Of a stretch of DNA of 64,000 nucleotides, positions 55,663 to 63,316 are shown piece by piece (position 1 is the first letter of the stretch; every line of letters begins with the position of its first letter). Position numbers and translations under genes: made by a program. The DNA is from Leptotrichia hongkongensis (lineage in GTDB: Bacteria; Fusobacteriota; Fusobacteriia; Fusobacteriales; Leptotrichiaceae). The stretch lies in contig NZ_AP019846.1 in assembly GCF_007990635.1 (NCBI RefSeq), forward strand, positions 1 through 64,000, given 5' to 3'. The notes beneath the pieces were generated by a model. The model ran no database searches and was not told the DNA's origin. It saw nothing but the letters and a program-made list of their open reading frames with translations.

Positions 55663-56462
55663 AATTTTTTAATTCCTTTATTATCAAAAGTTTCTCCTAA
55701 CAGGTTAAATGCTAAAACTGTTATGAATATAGCAAGTCCTGGATACAGTACCAGCCCTGGAATTCGTCTGAAGTAAGGTTTTGCGTCATTTAGCATCATT
55801 CCCCATTCGGATATGTTTGGCTGTACTCCTATTCCTAAAAAGGAAAATCCTGAAATCATTAAAATTATATTTCCAATATTTATTAGGGCTGCAATTAAGA
55901 CAGGCTTGAAAACAAAAGGAAGAATATGCTTTCTTATTATGAAAAAGGGCGAAGCTCCGATTGCCCGTGTTGCCTGAACATACTCCTGCTGTTTGACGCT
56001 AGAAACTGTATTTCTTAAAATTCTTGCATAGTAAATCCATTCAATAGCGCTTACAGCAATTACAATATTCCCTATTCCTTGTCCTAAAATACCGACAAAT
56101 GCCATTGACAAAAGAAAACTCGGGAAAGCCATGAAGACATTTACAATCCATAAAAATATTTTATCCAGCTTTCCTCCAAACCAGCCTGCCAAAATTCCTA
56201 TAGGAAAGCTTATACATAATGTAACAACTGTAATTAGACTTGAAATCATGAGTGACAGCCTTGTTCCGTAGATTAACCTTGAAAGAACATCCCTTCCCAT
56301 ATGATCTGTTCCCAGCTTATGAATTTTGCTTGGAAGCTGAAGTTTTTGTGAAATATCAGTAAACTGTGGATCATAAGGAGCAAGTAAAGGTGCAAAAATA
56401 GCAATGAAGATCAATCCAGCAAGTAATGATACTGAAAAATAAAATAATTTTCTTTTTTTCAT
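55650..56462 (-). CDS. nikC: NikC/DppC-type ABC transporter permease
   Basis: The 270-residue permease has about six membrane helices, a PLLAPYDPQFTD-type periplasmic N-terminal segment, LGTDHMGRDVLSRLIYGTRLSL, and the cytoplasmic EAA-type loop EYVQATRAIGASPFFIIRKHILPF that contacts the ATPases. These are standard for NikC/DppC/OppC. It starts three bases after the nikB-like gene. Confidence 0.88.
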   Translation of the reverse strand: MKKRKLFYFSVSLLAGLIFIAIFAPLLAPYDPQFTDISQKLQLPSKIHKLGTDHMGRDVLSRLIYGTRLSLMISSLITVVTLCISFPIGILAGWFGGKLDKIFLWIVNVFMAFPSFLLSMAFVGILGQGIGNIVIAVSAIEWIYYARILRNTVSSVKQQEYVQATRAIGASPFFIIRKHILPFVFKPVLIAALINIGNIILMISGFSFLGIGVQPNISEWGMMLNDAKPYFRRIPGLVLYPGLAIFITVLAFNLLGETFDNKGIKKLWKN

Positions 56463-56464
56463 AA

Positions 56465-57415
56465 TTACAATACACCTCCAGCTTTGGATTTTTCTTTTAT
56501 TCTTATTCTTAATCTTGGATCCATATATTTTACAAGTGCTTGAGTAAATTCATTTACAATAATAGACATTATTCCAAAAAACAAAAGACAAATTTGAATT
56601 AATGGAAAATCTCCAGTTTTTACAGCTGTAGTAAATAATTTTCCAATACCAGGCCAAGCAAAAATTTCTTCAATTAACACACTTCCTGTCAGTAAATACA
56701 TAATATTTGAACTTAGAACTGTAATAATTGGAATAGATGTATTTCTTAGCAAATGGTTAAGAATTATTCTTTTTTTGGAAACACCTCGAATAATTGCATT
56801 TTCAACATGAGCTTTATCCATTTCTTCAAGTATATTTTTTCTTATAAAAAAAGTTGTCTGTGCTATTAAAGGCAGTACAAGCGTTATACAAGGTAAGATA
56901 AAATTTTTCCAGTCGCCTCTTCCTGAAACAGGCAGGATTTTTAATGAAACTGAAAAGAAAATAATTAGTATATAGCCTAGCCAAAAAGTGGGAAGTGATA
57001 CTCCTGCGTATGATAAAGCTTGAACTGTATAGTCAAAAATTGTATTTTTCTTGATTGCGCTTAAGACTCCTAATAAAGGAGATAATATAATTAAAATTAC
57101 AAATGAAAAAATTCCAAGCTGAAAAGTTGGAACAATAGCTTCATTTACAAGTTCTATAACAGGAATTTTTTTTGTATATGATATTCCAAAATTGCCTTTT
57201 AATATATCTGTGAGCCAGTTAAAATATTGAATATATAAAGGTTTGTCTAATCCTAAATTTTTTCTGGCTGCTGTTAATGTTTCAGCAGTTATGCTTACAT
57301 GAGATGCCCTTAAATAATTTTGGGCAGGATCTCCTGGCGACAGTTTTACAAGGAAAAATGTAATAACTGATATTGCCAGAAAGATTGAAAATAATGATAT
57401 TAATTTTTTTATCAC
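56465..57415 (-). CDS. nikB: NikB/DppB-type ABC transporter permease
   Basis: The 316-residue permease shows the family start LISLFSIFLAISVITFFLVKLSPGDPAQNYLR, the YAGVSLPTFWLGYILIIFFS helix region and an EAA-type loop AHVENAIIRGVSKKRIILNHLLRN. ILIEEIFAWPGIGKL near the C-terminus is also typical, here read as VLIEEIFAWPGIGKLFTTAV. It pairs with the NikC-like permease to form the membrane channel. A 128-base AT-rich gap separates it from the binding-protein gene. Confidence 0.88.
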   Translation of the reverse strand: MIKKLISLFSIFLAISVITFFLVKLSPGDPAQNYLRASHVSITAETLTAARKNLGLDKPLYIQYFNWLTDILKGNFGISYTKKIPVIELVNEAIVPTFQLGIFSFVILIILSPLLGVLSAIKKNTIFDYTVQALSYAGVSLPTFWLGYILIIFFSVSLKILPVSGRGDWKNFILPCITLVLPLIAQTTFFIRKNILEEMDKAHVENAIIRGVSKKRIILNHLLRNTSIPIITVLSSNIMYLLTGSVLIEEIFAWPGIGKLFTTAVKTGDFPLIQICLLFFGIMSIIVNEFTQALVKYMDPRLRIRIKEKSKAGGVL

Positions 57416-57543
57416 AAAATCATCCCTTAAAATTGAATATTTTAAATCTCTCCAAAATCCAACTTTTAAAAATTATTTGAATAAATTAGTTGTAATTTCT
57501 AGATTCAATTTTGAAGAGGCTTCACTATTTTGATATTTTTAAT

Positions 57544-59166
57544 TTATTTTACTTTTACAGTTGTCCATACAGGAATTCTATTTTCTTCTGGCATAAATTT
57601 CACGCCTTTCAGCTCTCCAGTTCTATAAACACTTAGTAAAGCTTGATAGCTGATTGGAATATATACAGCTTGCTCTTGCAAAGTAGTTAATACATATTTA
57701 TACATTTCATTTAATTTAGTTTCATCAGGTTCAATTAATAAAGCTTTAATAGTTTTATCTAGTTCAGATTTCATTGGTAAACCTAGTTGTGCAGCGTAGG
57801 CAGGGTTTGTTCCTTTAACTGAATCATCAGCCATTGCAGTCAGGTAAGCATGTGGATCCCAAGGAGCTCCCCATGAATAGTCAGACATTAAGTCATAATT
57901 TTTTGCAGTTGCATTTTCCCAGTATGCTTTTTCTTCCATTGCCTTTAAGTCAACTTGTATACCAATTTTTTTCCATTCTCCTTGAATGTATTCTCCTACA
58001 TTTTTATCTGTAACTTTAGAGCTAATGTAAGGGAAAGATAGAATCATTTTTTTACCATCTTTTTCTCTCATACCGTCAGTACCTTTTTTCCATCCTGCTT
58101 CATCAAGCAATGTCTCTGCTTTTGCCAAGTCAAAATTATATTTTGTAAGTTCTATATTTGTATGAGGTACATTTGGAGCAAAAATTGTATCAGCAGGTTT
58201 TTCAACACCACCAAATATATTTTTTGCGATACTTTGTTTATCTACAGCATGACTTAATGCTTGTCTTACTTTAAGATCTTTTAAAATAGGACTTGTAGTA
58301 TTTAAAAGTATCATTCTTGTAGACATTGGTTCAGAAGTGGCAGTAGTGTATTTTTTATCTTGTCTGTATGTTTCAAATCTATCTAGGCTGATTAAACCGT
58401 TTCCATAAATCAAATCAATATCTCCAGCTTCAAATTGAAGAGCAAGTGTTTCGCTATCTGGAATATTTTTAATTACAACTTCTGAAGCGGCAGGTTTTTC
58501 TCCCCAGTAATATTCATTTCTTACGAAAACTGCATATTCATTATTTTTATGTTCTTTTAACACCCAAGCACCTGTCCCTATAGGTTTTTTTATACCTTTA
58601 GAAGTATCTCCATTTTCAGGGAAACCAGCGTCTCCTAAAAAACGTATAGGACGTATCATTGCCAAGTCATAGAGTGTTGCAGTATAAGCTGTATCTAGAA
58701 CTATTTCAAATGTATAATCGTCAACTGCTCTGTATGATTTTAAATGATTAGTAAATGCAAACCATGAGTGATTTGATTTGTTTTGTTTAGAAAAGATAGT
58801 GTCAAAGTTTTTTACAACATTTTTTGCATTAAAGTCTGAACCGTCTGAGAATTTTACATTTTTTCTCAATTTAAAAGTGTAAGTTTTTCCATCTTTGGAA
58901 ATATCCCAAGATTCAGCCAGCATAGGCTTAATTTTTCCATTTTCTCCATAAGATACAAGTCCATCGTAAACCATATCCTGTGTAATAAATTGACTTGGCA
59001 AATATTCATGCGGATTTAGATTCCCAACAGGATCCTGATTAAATGCCAACGTGATTTTACTAGATTTTTCAGCTTTTCCTTTTGCCGTCTCTTTTTGTTT
59101 TGGCTGACAAGCAAAAATAATTCCCATTATCAGCAAAATGATAATCATCTTGAATGAATTTTTCAT
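57544..59166 (-). CDS. nikA: NikA-like substrate-binding lipoprotein, candidate cobalt/nickel binder
   Basis: The 540-residue lipoprotein has a signal with lipobox IFAC and lipidated Cys20. The mature part reads like E. coli NikA across its length, for example GNLNPHEYLPSQFITQDMVYDGL, IGTGAWVLKEHKNNEYAVFVRNE, YYWGEKPA and SWGAPWDPHAYLTAM. From memory of NikA, the residue aligned with its nickel-coordinating His appears to be Asp here, so metal preference may differ. It is the first gene behind a cobalamin riboswitch, which argues for cobalt or a corrin-related ligand rather than peptides. Nickel or a metallophore complex remains possible. Confidence 0.85.
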   Translation of the reverse strand: MKNSFKMIIILLIMGIIFACQPKQKETAKGKAEKSSKITLAFNQDPVGNLNPHEYLPSQFITQDMVYDGLVSYGENGKIKPMLAESWDISKDGKTYTFKLRKNVKFSDGSDFNAKNVVKNFDTIFSKQNKSNHSWFAFTNHLKSYRAVDDYTFEIVLDTAYTATLYDLAMIRPIRFLGDAGFPENGDTSKGIKKPIGTGAWVLKEHKNNEYAVFVRNEYYWGEKPAASEVVIKNIPDSETLALQFEAGDIDLIYGNGLISLDRFETYRQDKKYTTATSEPMSTRMILLNTTSPILKDLKVRQALSHAVDKQSIAKNIFGGVEKPADTIFAPNVPHTNIELTKYNFDLAKAETLLDEAGWKKGTDGMREKDGKKMILSFPYISSKVTDKNVGEYIQGEWKKIGIQVDLKAMEEKAYWENATAKNYDLMSDYSWGAPWDPHAYLTAMADDSVKGTNPAYAAQLGLPMKSELDKTIKALLIEPDETKLNEMYKYVLTTLQEQAVYIPISYQALLSVYRTGELKGVKFMPEENRIPVWTTVKVK

Positions 59167-59223
59167 TTTTTTCTCCTTCTGTTTAAATTATTTTTTATTA
59201 TATTCATATTACTTTATAAAAAC

Positions 59224-59475
59224 AAAAAAACCGTTTATGCTTATCTAAAGCGAACGGTTAAAGACTGATATATTAAAAAAGCTGAATAACTTCAGGAATT
59301 TAAATTTCATTTAACCATCTGCCGTAGTCAATCTATGAATAATTATTATGGATAGTTATCCGACTTAAAAACTATTAAAATATAGTTTTTTCACGGTTGC
59401 GGGACAGTGTAAGAATTTCACTTACTTCCCTATCTTTCGATTTTTTCAAATCACTCATAATAATGTTTAGGTTTA
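59224..59475 (-). promoter_or_regulatory. cobalamin riboswitch with intrinsic terminator
   Basis: Read on the - strand, 59392-59430 gives the B12-box layout GGGAAG...GTGAAATTC...CACTGTCCCGCAACCGTG, followed by AAGTCGGA near 59368, matching the conserved core of adenosylcobalamin-type aptamers. Nearer the gene, AACCGTT (59253-59259) pairs with AACGGTT (59229-59235) and is followed by seven U residues, a classic off-switch terminator 58 bases before the nikA start codon. High cobalamin should therefore shut the transporter off. The aptamer is recognised by conserved segments; the full fold was not computed. Confidence 0.88.
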
Positions 59476-59511
59476 TGTTTAATGTATTTTTCTAGATTTT
59501 ATAATATATAT

Positions 59512-59613
59512 TCAAACCTACTTAAAATTAAACTGCTAAAAATTATATAAATTTAGGGTTTGAGTAAAATAGTCATAACTTTTGAGTTTAGTTTTAAAGC
59601 AGTTTTACTATAA
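59512..59613 (-). repeat. right arm of ~100-bp inverted repeat flanking the nik operon
   Basis: Reverse complement of 53963-54063 with few differences, including CAAACC near 59513-59518 and GGGTTTGAG about 40 bases on. It sits just upstream of the riboswitch region, so the whole nik unit, including its control element, lies between the arms. Confidence 0.75.
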
Positions 59614-60034
59614 TAACTGTTAAAAATAAAAAATCTGTAGAGCTATAATAATCTAGTTTGGAGTAGTTTTGTTATGTAAAGTAATAATCTCATAATTTAC
59701 AAGAATTTTAACATATTATGCATATTTTTTCAATGTATTTGTTAATAAAATAAAGTAAAAATTATTATATTATTAGATAGAATTAAAAACAAAAAATAAT
59801 AAAAAAATAAAATGAAGTTATTTTTTTAAATTTAAATTTTTGTTTTGAAAAAAAATAGTTGTATAGATTTTTTACAAAAAGAAAGTATTACCTCAAATTC
59901 ATAGTTTCTAATTTTTTGAGATTATAGATTGTAAAATATATTGTTTTTATTAGATTTTTTTAATATTTTTTAGCACTATATTTGATTGTGTAACGTACCT
60001 AAAAATTTTACCATATTTTATTAATTCCTAACTG
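59614..60034. other. AT-rich intergenic, nothing identified
   Basis: About 420 bases between the repeat arm and the gap promoter are almost entirely A and T. No open frame or convincing structure is seen. The promoter for the minus-strand nik leader must lie at or near the repeat arm but is not obvious. Confidence 0.5.
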
Positions 60035-60063
60035 TTGAAAATTCAACGAAAATATGATATACT
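60034..60063 (+). promoter_or_regulatory. gap promoter with overlapping inverted repeat
   Basis: TTGAAA (60035-60040) and TATACT (60058-60063) are exactly 17 bases apart. GTTGAA-AA-TTCAAC (60034-60047) overlaps the -35 and could be an operator. Confidence 0.75.
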
Positions 60064-60124
60064 CAAATTGTATAGAATAATATATTTTTTTAATATATTA
60101 AAATTTTTAGGAGGTATTATTAAA

Positions 60125-61138
60125 ATGGCAGTTAAAGTAGCAATTAATGGATTTGGAAGAATCGGGAGATTAGCATTGAGATTAATGTCTGAACAAACAG
60201 ATAAATTTGAAGTTGTAGCAATTAATGACTTAACAGATGCTAAAATGTTAGCACACTTATTCAAATATGATTCATCTCAAGGAAGATTCAATGGAACTAT
60301 TGAGGTTAAAGAAGGAGCTTTCGTAGTAAACGGAAACGAAATCAAAGTTTTCGCAGAAGCTGATCCTGAAAAATTACCTTGGGGTAAATTAGGAGTAGAT
60401 GTAGTATTAGAAGCAACAGGTTTCTTTGCAACTAAAGAAAAAGCTGAAAAACACGTAAAAGCAGGAGCTAAAAAAGTAGTTATTACTGCACCTGGTGGAA
60501 ATGATGTTAAAACTGTAGTTTACAATGTAAACCACGAAATTTTAGATGGATCTGAAACAGTTATTTCAGGAGCTTCTTGTACAACTAACTGTTTAGCACC
60601 AATGGCTAAAGCATTAAACGATAACTTTGGTGTTGTAACTGGTACAATGACAACTATCCACGCTTACACTGGAGACCAAAACACTTTAGATGCACCTCAC
60701 AGAAAAGGTGACTTAAGAAGAGCAAGAGCTGCAGCTGTAAATATTGTTCCTAACTCAACAGGAGCTGCAAAAGCAATTGGATTAGTAGTACCTGAATTAA
60801 ACGGAAAATTAGATGGAGCTGCTCAAAGAGTACCTGTTCCAACTGGTTCATTAACTGAATTAGTATCAATCTTAAACAAAAAAGTAACTGTAGAAGAAGT
60901 AAATGCAGCTATGAAAGCAGCAGCTAACGAATCATTCGGATATACTGAAGAAGAATTAGTATCTTCTGACATCGTTGGAATTCACTTCGGATCATTATTT
61001 GATGCAACACAAACAAAAATCGTTCAAAACGGAGATACTCAATTAGTTAAAACAGTATCTTGGTATGACAACGAAATGTCTTATACAGCTCAATTAATCA
61101 GAACTTTAGGATACTTCGCAAGCAAAATTGCTAAATAA
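60125..61138 (+). CDS. gap: glyceraldehyde-3-phosphate dehydrogenase
   Basis: This glycolytic enzyme converts glyceraldehyde-3-phosphate to 1,3-bisphosphoglycerate with NAD+. The 337-residue protein has the nucleotide-binding start [17 protein letters not shown], the catalytic Cys in [12 protein letters not shown], and the C-terminal [17 protein letters not shown]. The frame is open 30 codons upstream, but ATG 60125 is the start: AGGAGG at 60109-60114 precedes it and the upstream part lies over the promoter. Codons are strongly biased, as in a highly expressed gene. Confidence 0.98.
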   Translation: MAVKVAINGFGRIGRLALRLMSEQTDKFEVVAINDLTDAKMLAHLFKYDSSQGRFNGTIEVKEGAFVVNGNEIKVFAEADPEKLPWGKLGVDVVLEATGFFATKEKAEKHVKAGAKKVVITAPGGNDVKTVVYNVNHEILDGSETVISGASCTTNCLAPMAKALNDNFGVVTGTMTTIHAYTGDQNTLDAPHRKGDLRRARAAAVNIVPNSTGAAKAIGLVVPELNGKLDGAAQRVPVPTGSLTELVSILNKKVTVEEVNAAMKAAANESFGYTEEELVSSDIVGIHFGSLFDATQTKIVQNGDTQLVKTVSWYDNEMSYTAQLIRTLGYFASKIAK

Positions 61139-61172
61139 TTGATTTAAACAGAAATCTTAAAAATTAATTTTG

Positions 61173-61207
61173 AAAATCGGCTAGAAATAGTCGGTTTTCT
61201 TTTTTTA
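61173..61207 (+). terminator. gap terminator
   Basis: AAAATCGGCTA and TAGTCGGTTTT pair (with G-U pairs) around loop GAAA, followed by CTTTTTTT. A strong intrinsic terminator about 35 bases after the gap stop. Confidence 0.85.
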
Positions 61208-61313
61208 TATTATTTTTGCAAATTTAATTCTTATTTTGTAAAATTTATGTTATAATAATCTAAAATTATAACTTTGCTGTTAAAATTCAAAAATTTTAAA
61301 ATTTGGGGAAAAT

Positions 61314-62039
61314 ATGGAAAATAAAGAAAACATGAAGAAGTTTTACGATACAATAGCAGAAAAATATGATTTTATCTTTTCACTTTCAGATGTTCAGAAG
61401 AATTTTTTTCAAAAATATATTACAGGGAAAAAAGTGCTTGATGTGGGAGCTGCAACAGGTAATTTGTCAAAATTTCTAAAAAAAGAAGGATATGAAGTAA
61501 ATTCCATTGATATAAATGAAAAACTGATTGAGCAGGCTAGAGAAAAAAATATCGACGTAAAAAATTTGGATATGCTGAAAATTGATGAATTGGGAAAATT
61601 CGACACAATAATAAATGTTGGAAATACGTTACCGCATTTGAATAGCAAAGATGAGATTTTTTTATTTTTAAAAAAGGCTTATTCACAGCTTGAAAATAAT
61701 GGGAAACTGATTATTCAACTAATAAATTTTTATAAATTTTTTGAAAATCAAAAATCTGAATCTAATTTTTTGGGAAATTTACCATTGATTGAAAATGAAA
61801 ATGTAAAATTTGAGCGTTATTATTACAAAAATACTGATAATAACGTGATTTTTAAAACTATTTTGGATGACAAGCTTGAAAATGAGGAAATTTTAACAAA
61901 TGTTAATTATTTTGATTTTATGAAATTTTTTGAACAGTTAGGTATAAGCAATGTAAAAGTATTTGGAGGCTTTAACGAGTCTGAGTTTGTTTTGGAAAAA
62001 TCACAGCCACTAATATTTGTGATTACAAAAGATGATTAG
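61314..62039 (+). CDS. class I SAM-dependent methyltransferase
   Basis: The 241-residue protein has the SAM-binding motif I KVLDVGAATGNLSKFL (about 41-56), an acidic residue at the end of strand 2 (NSIDINEKLI) and a motif IV-like FDTIINVGNTLPHL. It lacks membrane segments. The substrate, whether a small molecule or another type, cannot be deduced. It stands alone between gap and the membrane export gene, with GGGG upstream of the ATG. Confidence 0.85.
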   Translation: MENKENMKKFYDTIAEKYDFIFSLSDVQKNFFQKYITGKKVLDVGAATGNLSKFLKKEGYEVNSIDINEKLIEQAREKNIDVKNLDMLKIDELGKFDTIINVGNTLPHLNSKDEIFLFLKKAYSQLENNGKLIIQLINFYKFFENQKSESNFLGNLPLIENENVKFERYYYKNTDNNVIFKTILDDKLENEEILTNVNYFDFMKFFEQLGISNVKVFGGFNESEFVLEKSQPLIFVITKDD

Positions 62040-62114
62040 ATTTAGTTTGAAATATGTTGTAAATATATAAATTTTTGTAAGAATTAAGATGAAATTTTAA
62101 ATAATAAAATAGAG

Positions 62115-62143
62115 TATGCGTTCTCTTGAATTAACGTAAATAA
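62115..62143. repeat. 29-bp dispersed repeat, copy 2
   Basis: Matches 24160-24188 at 26 of 29 positions, beginning TATGCGTT and ending TAACGTAAATAA. It lies just upstream of a ribosome site. Function unknown. Confidence 0.5.
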
Positions 62144-62161
62144 TCAATAAAGGAGAAATTT

Positions 62162-62221
62162 ATGATAATTAATGGATTTAATTATTATAAAGTAAAAAGT
62201 AAAAATTATGAAATCTTTTAA
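62162..62221 (+). CDS. 19-codon upstream mini-ORF
   Basis: AAAGGAG at 62150-62156 is ideally spaced for ATG 62162, which opens a 19-residue frame (MIINGFNYYKVKSKNYEIF) ending at 62221. It overlaps the start of the export gene (62208) by 14 bases, and that gene has no ribosome site of its own. It could be a coupling leader peptide. Alternatively a one-base shift in the TTTTAAAAA run near 62217-62225 would fuse it in frame to the export protein. Confidence 0.45.
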   Translation: MIINGFNYYKVKSKNYEIF

Positions 62222-62711
62222 AAATTTTATAAAGGTAACTTTAATTGGAGCTCCGCTTTTAAATAAAATTATAGGAATATTTCTTATATCAATGTTGCCT
62301 ATAATTGAACTTCGTGGAGCAATACCGATTGGAGCAGCTATTGGATTACCTTGGTACTTAAATATGATTGTTTCGATTATTGGAAATATGCTTCCTGTGC
62401 CATTTATTCTTTTATTTGTAGTAAAATTATTTGAATTTATGAAAAAGAAGAATATATTGGTAAACTTTATTGAAAAAATTGAAAAAAGGGCGATGAGCAG
62501 AAGTGAAAGTATCGCAAATAAAGAATTTTTGGGACTTATGATTTTTGTAGCTATTCCATTTCCAGGAACAGGTGCTTGGACAGGAGCATTGATTGCGGCA
62601 TTGCTTCAATTTGACAGAAAAAAATCTTTTTTATATATTCTTTTTGGGGTATTGATTGCAGCAGCTCTTGTAACATTGGGAGTATATGGAGTGATAGGGT
62701 TTTTAATATAA
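62208..62711 (+). CDS. small multi-drug export-type membrane protein (COG2426 family)
   Basis: The 167-residue protein has four or five hydrophobic helices and the family hallmarks MLPIIELRGAIPIGAAIGLPW near the start and FVAIPFPGTGAWTGALIAALL in the second half. The family is annotated as a putative small multidrug exporter but its real substrate is unknown. It lacks its own ribosome site and probably depends on the overlapping mini-ORF for translation, or its true N-terminus lies at 62162. Confidence 0.82.
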   Translation: MKSFKNFIKVTLIGAPLLNKIIGIFLISMLPIIELRGAIPIGAAIGLPWYLNMIVSIIGNMLPVPFILLFVVKLFEFMKKKNILVNFIEKIEKRAMSRSESIANKEFLGLMIFVAIPFPGTGAWTGALIAALLQFDRKKSFLYILFGVLIAAALVTLGVYGVIGFLI

Positions 62712-62726
62712 TTTTTAAATAATATC

Positions 62727-62755
62727 TTTTCAAAATCTTAAATATGTGCTATACT
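62727..62755 (+). promoter_or_regulatory. ssrA promoter
   Basis: TTTTCA (62727-62732) and TATACT (62750-62755) are 17 bases apart, with TGC forming an extended -10. It lies about 20 bases before the mature tmRNA 5' end. Confidence 0.65.
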
Positions 62756-62777
62756 AAAAAAGTAAATTTTAAAATAA

Positions 62778-63116
62778 GGGAATGTTTTGGTTTCGACAGG
62801 ATAAAAAGATTATTATTGGCAAGTAAGCGGGAGCTTTAAAATCCAACTTAAAAATAATCGGAAACGATAATTACGCATTAGCTGCCTAAGATAGCGGCTC
62901 ATCTCTTTTGGGAATGCCATTTTTCCATTAGGTGATGTCATTTTTAATGGCTTACTTGGATGTATGATTATGTCATCTAAGGAAAATTTATAATCTCGCC
63001 TTTAGACTTTTGTCTGTTTAATATCTAACGGTTAAAGCGTTAAATAGACTAAACTTGTAGAAGATAGTAAGAACTTTTTATTTTGGACACGGGTTCGATT
63101 CCCGTCATTTCCACCA
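62778..63116 (+). ncRNA. ssrA: transfer-messenger RNA (tmRNA)
   Basis: tmRNA rescues stalled ribosomes and tags the truncated protein for degradation. The 5' end GGGAATG pairs with CATTTCC near the 3' end to form the acceptor stem, and the 3' end carries an encoded CCA (63114-63116). TTTGGTTTCGACAGG after the 5' arm and GGGTTCGATTCCC (T-arm) near the 3' end are diagnostic. The tag frame 62860-62889 reads GNDNYALAA then TAA, assuming the resume codon is GGA. Pseudoknot regions lie between 62890 and 63075. Confidence 0.96.
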
Positions 63117-63153
63117 AAACAGAAAATAAAAATCAAATTATTAAATAAACTGT

Positions 63154-63187
63154 AAGCGAGTTGCATAACTCGTTTTTTCTTTTTTGA
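63154..63187 (+). terminator. ssrA terminator
   Basis: GCGAGTT (63156-63162) pairs with AACTCGT around loop GCAT, followed by TTTTTCTTTTTT. Confidence 0.85.
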
Positions 63188-63197
63188 AAATACTTTA

Positions 63198-63226
63198 TTG
63201 AAAAAAACAAAATATTAATATATAAT
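63198..63226 (+). promoter_or_regulatory. promoter of the second mnmG
   Basis: TTGAAA (63198-63203) and TATAAT (63221-63226) are exactly 17 bases apart. AAAGGAG at 63252 in the leader is followed immediately by ATG-TAA and does not serve the gene, whose start is at 63317. Confidence 0.7.
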
Positions 63227-63316
63227 GGATTTATAAAAAGAATTGGAAGCGAAAGGAGAATGTAATTTTAGGTCAAAGTATTATTTTGAGAATAAAAATT
63301 ACAATTTATAAATAAA

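Noticed and set aside
54105-59166. Oligopeptide transporter (Opp/Dpp) as the name of the downstream operon
   Set aside because: The binding protein resembles NikA along its length and the leader is a cobalamin riboswitch, so peptide is the less likely cargo, though not excluded.
60035-60124. 30-codon N-terminal extension of gap
   Set aside because: It runs over the -35/-10 promoter; the ATG at 60125 has a perfect AGGAGG and gives the normal GAPDH N-terminus.
63252-63265. Ribosome site followed by ATG-TAA before the second mnmG
   Set aside because: The spacing between AAAGGAG and ATG is only one base, too short for initiation, so a start-stop regulatory element is not supported.
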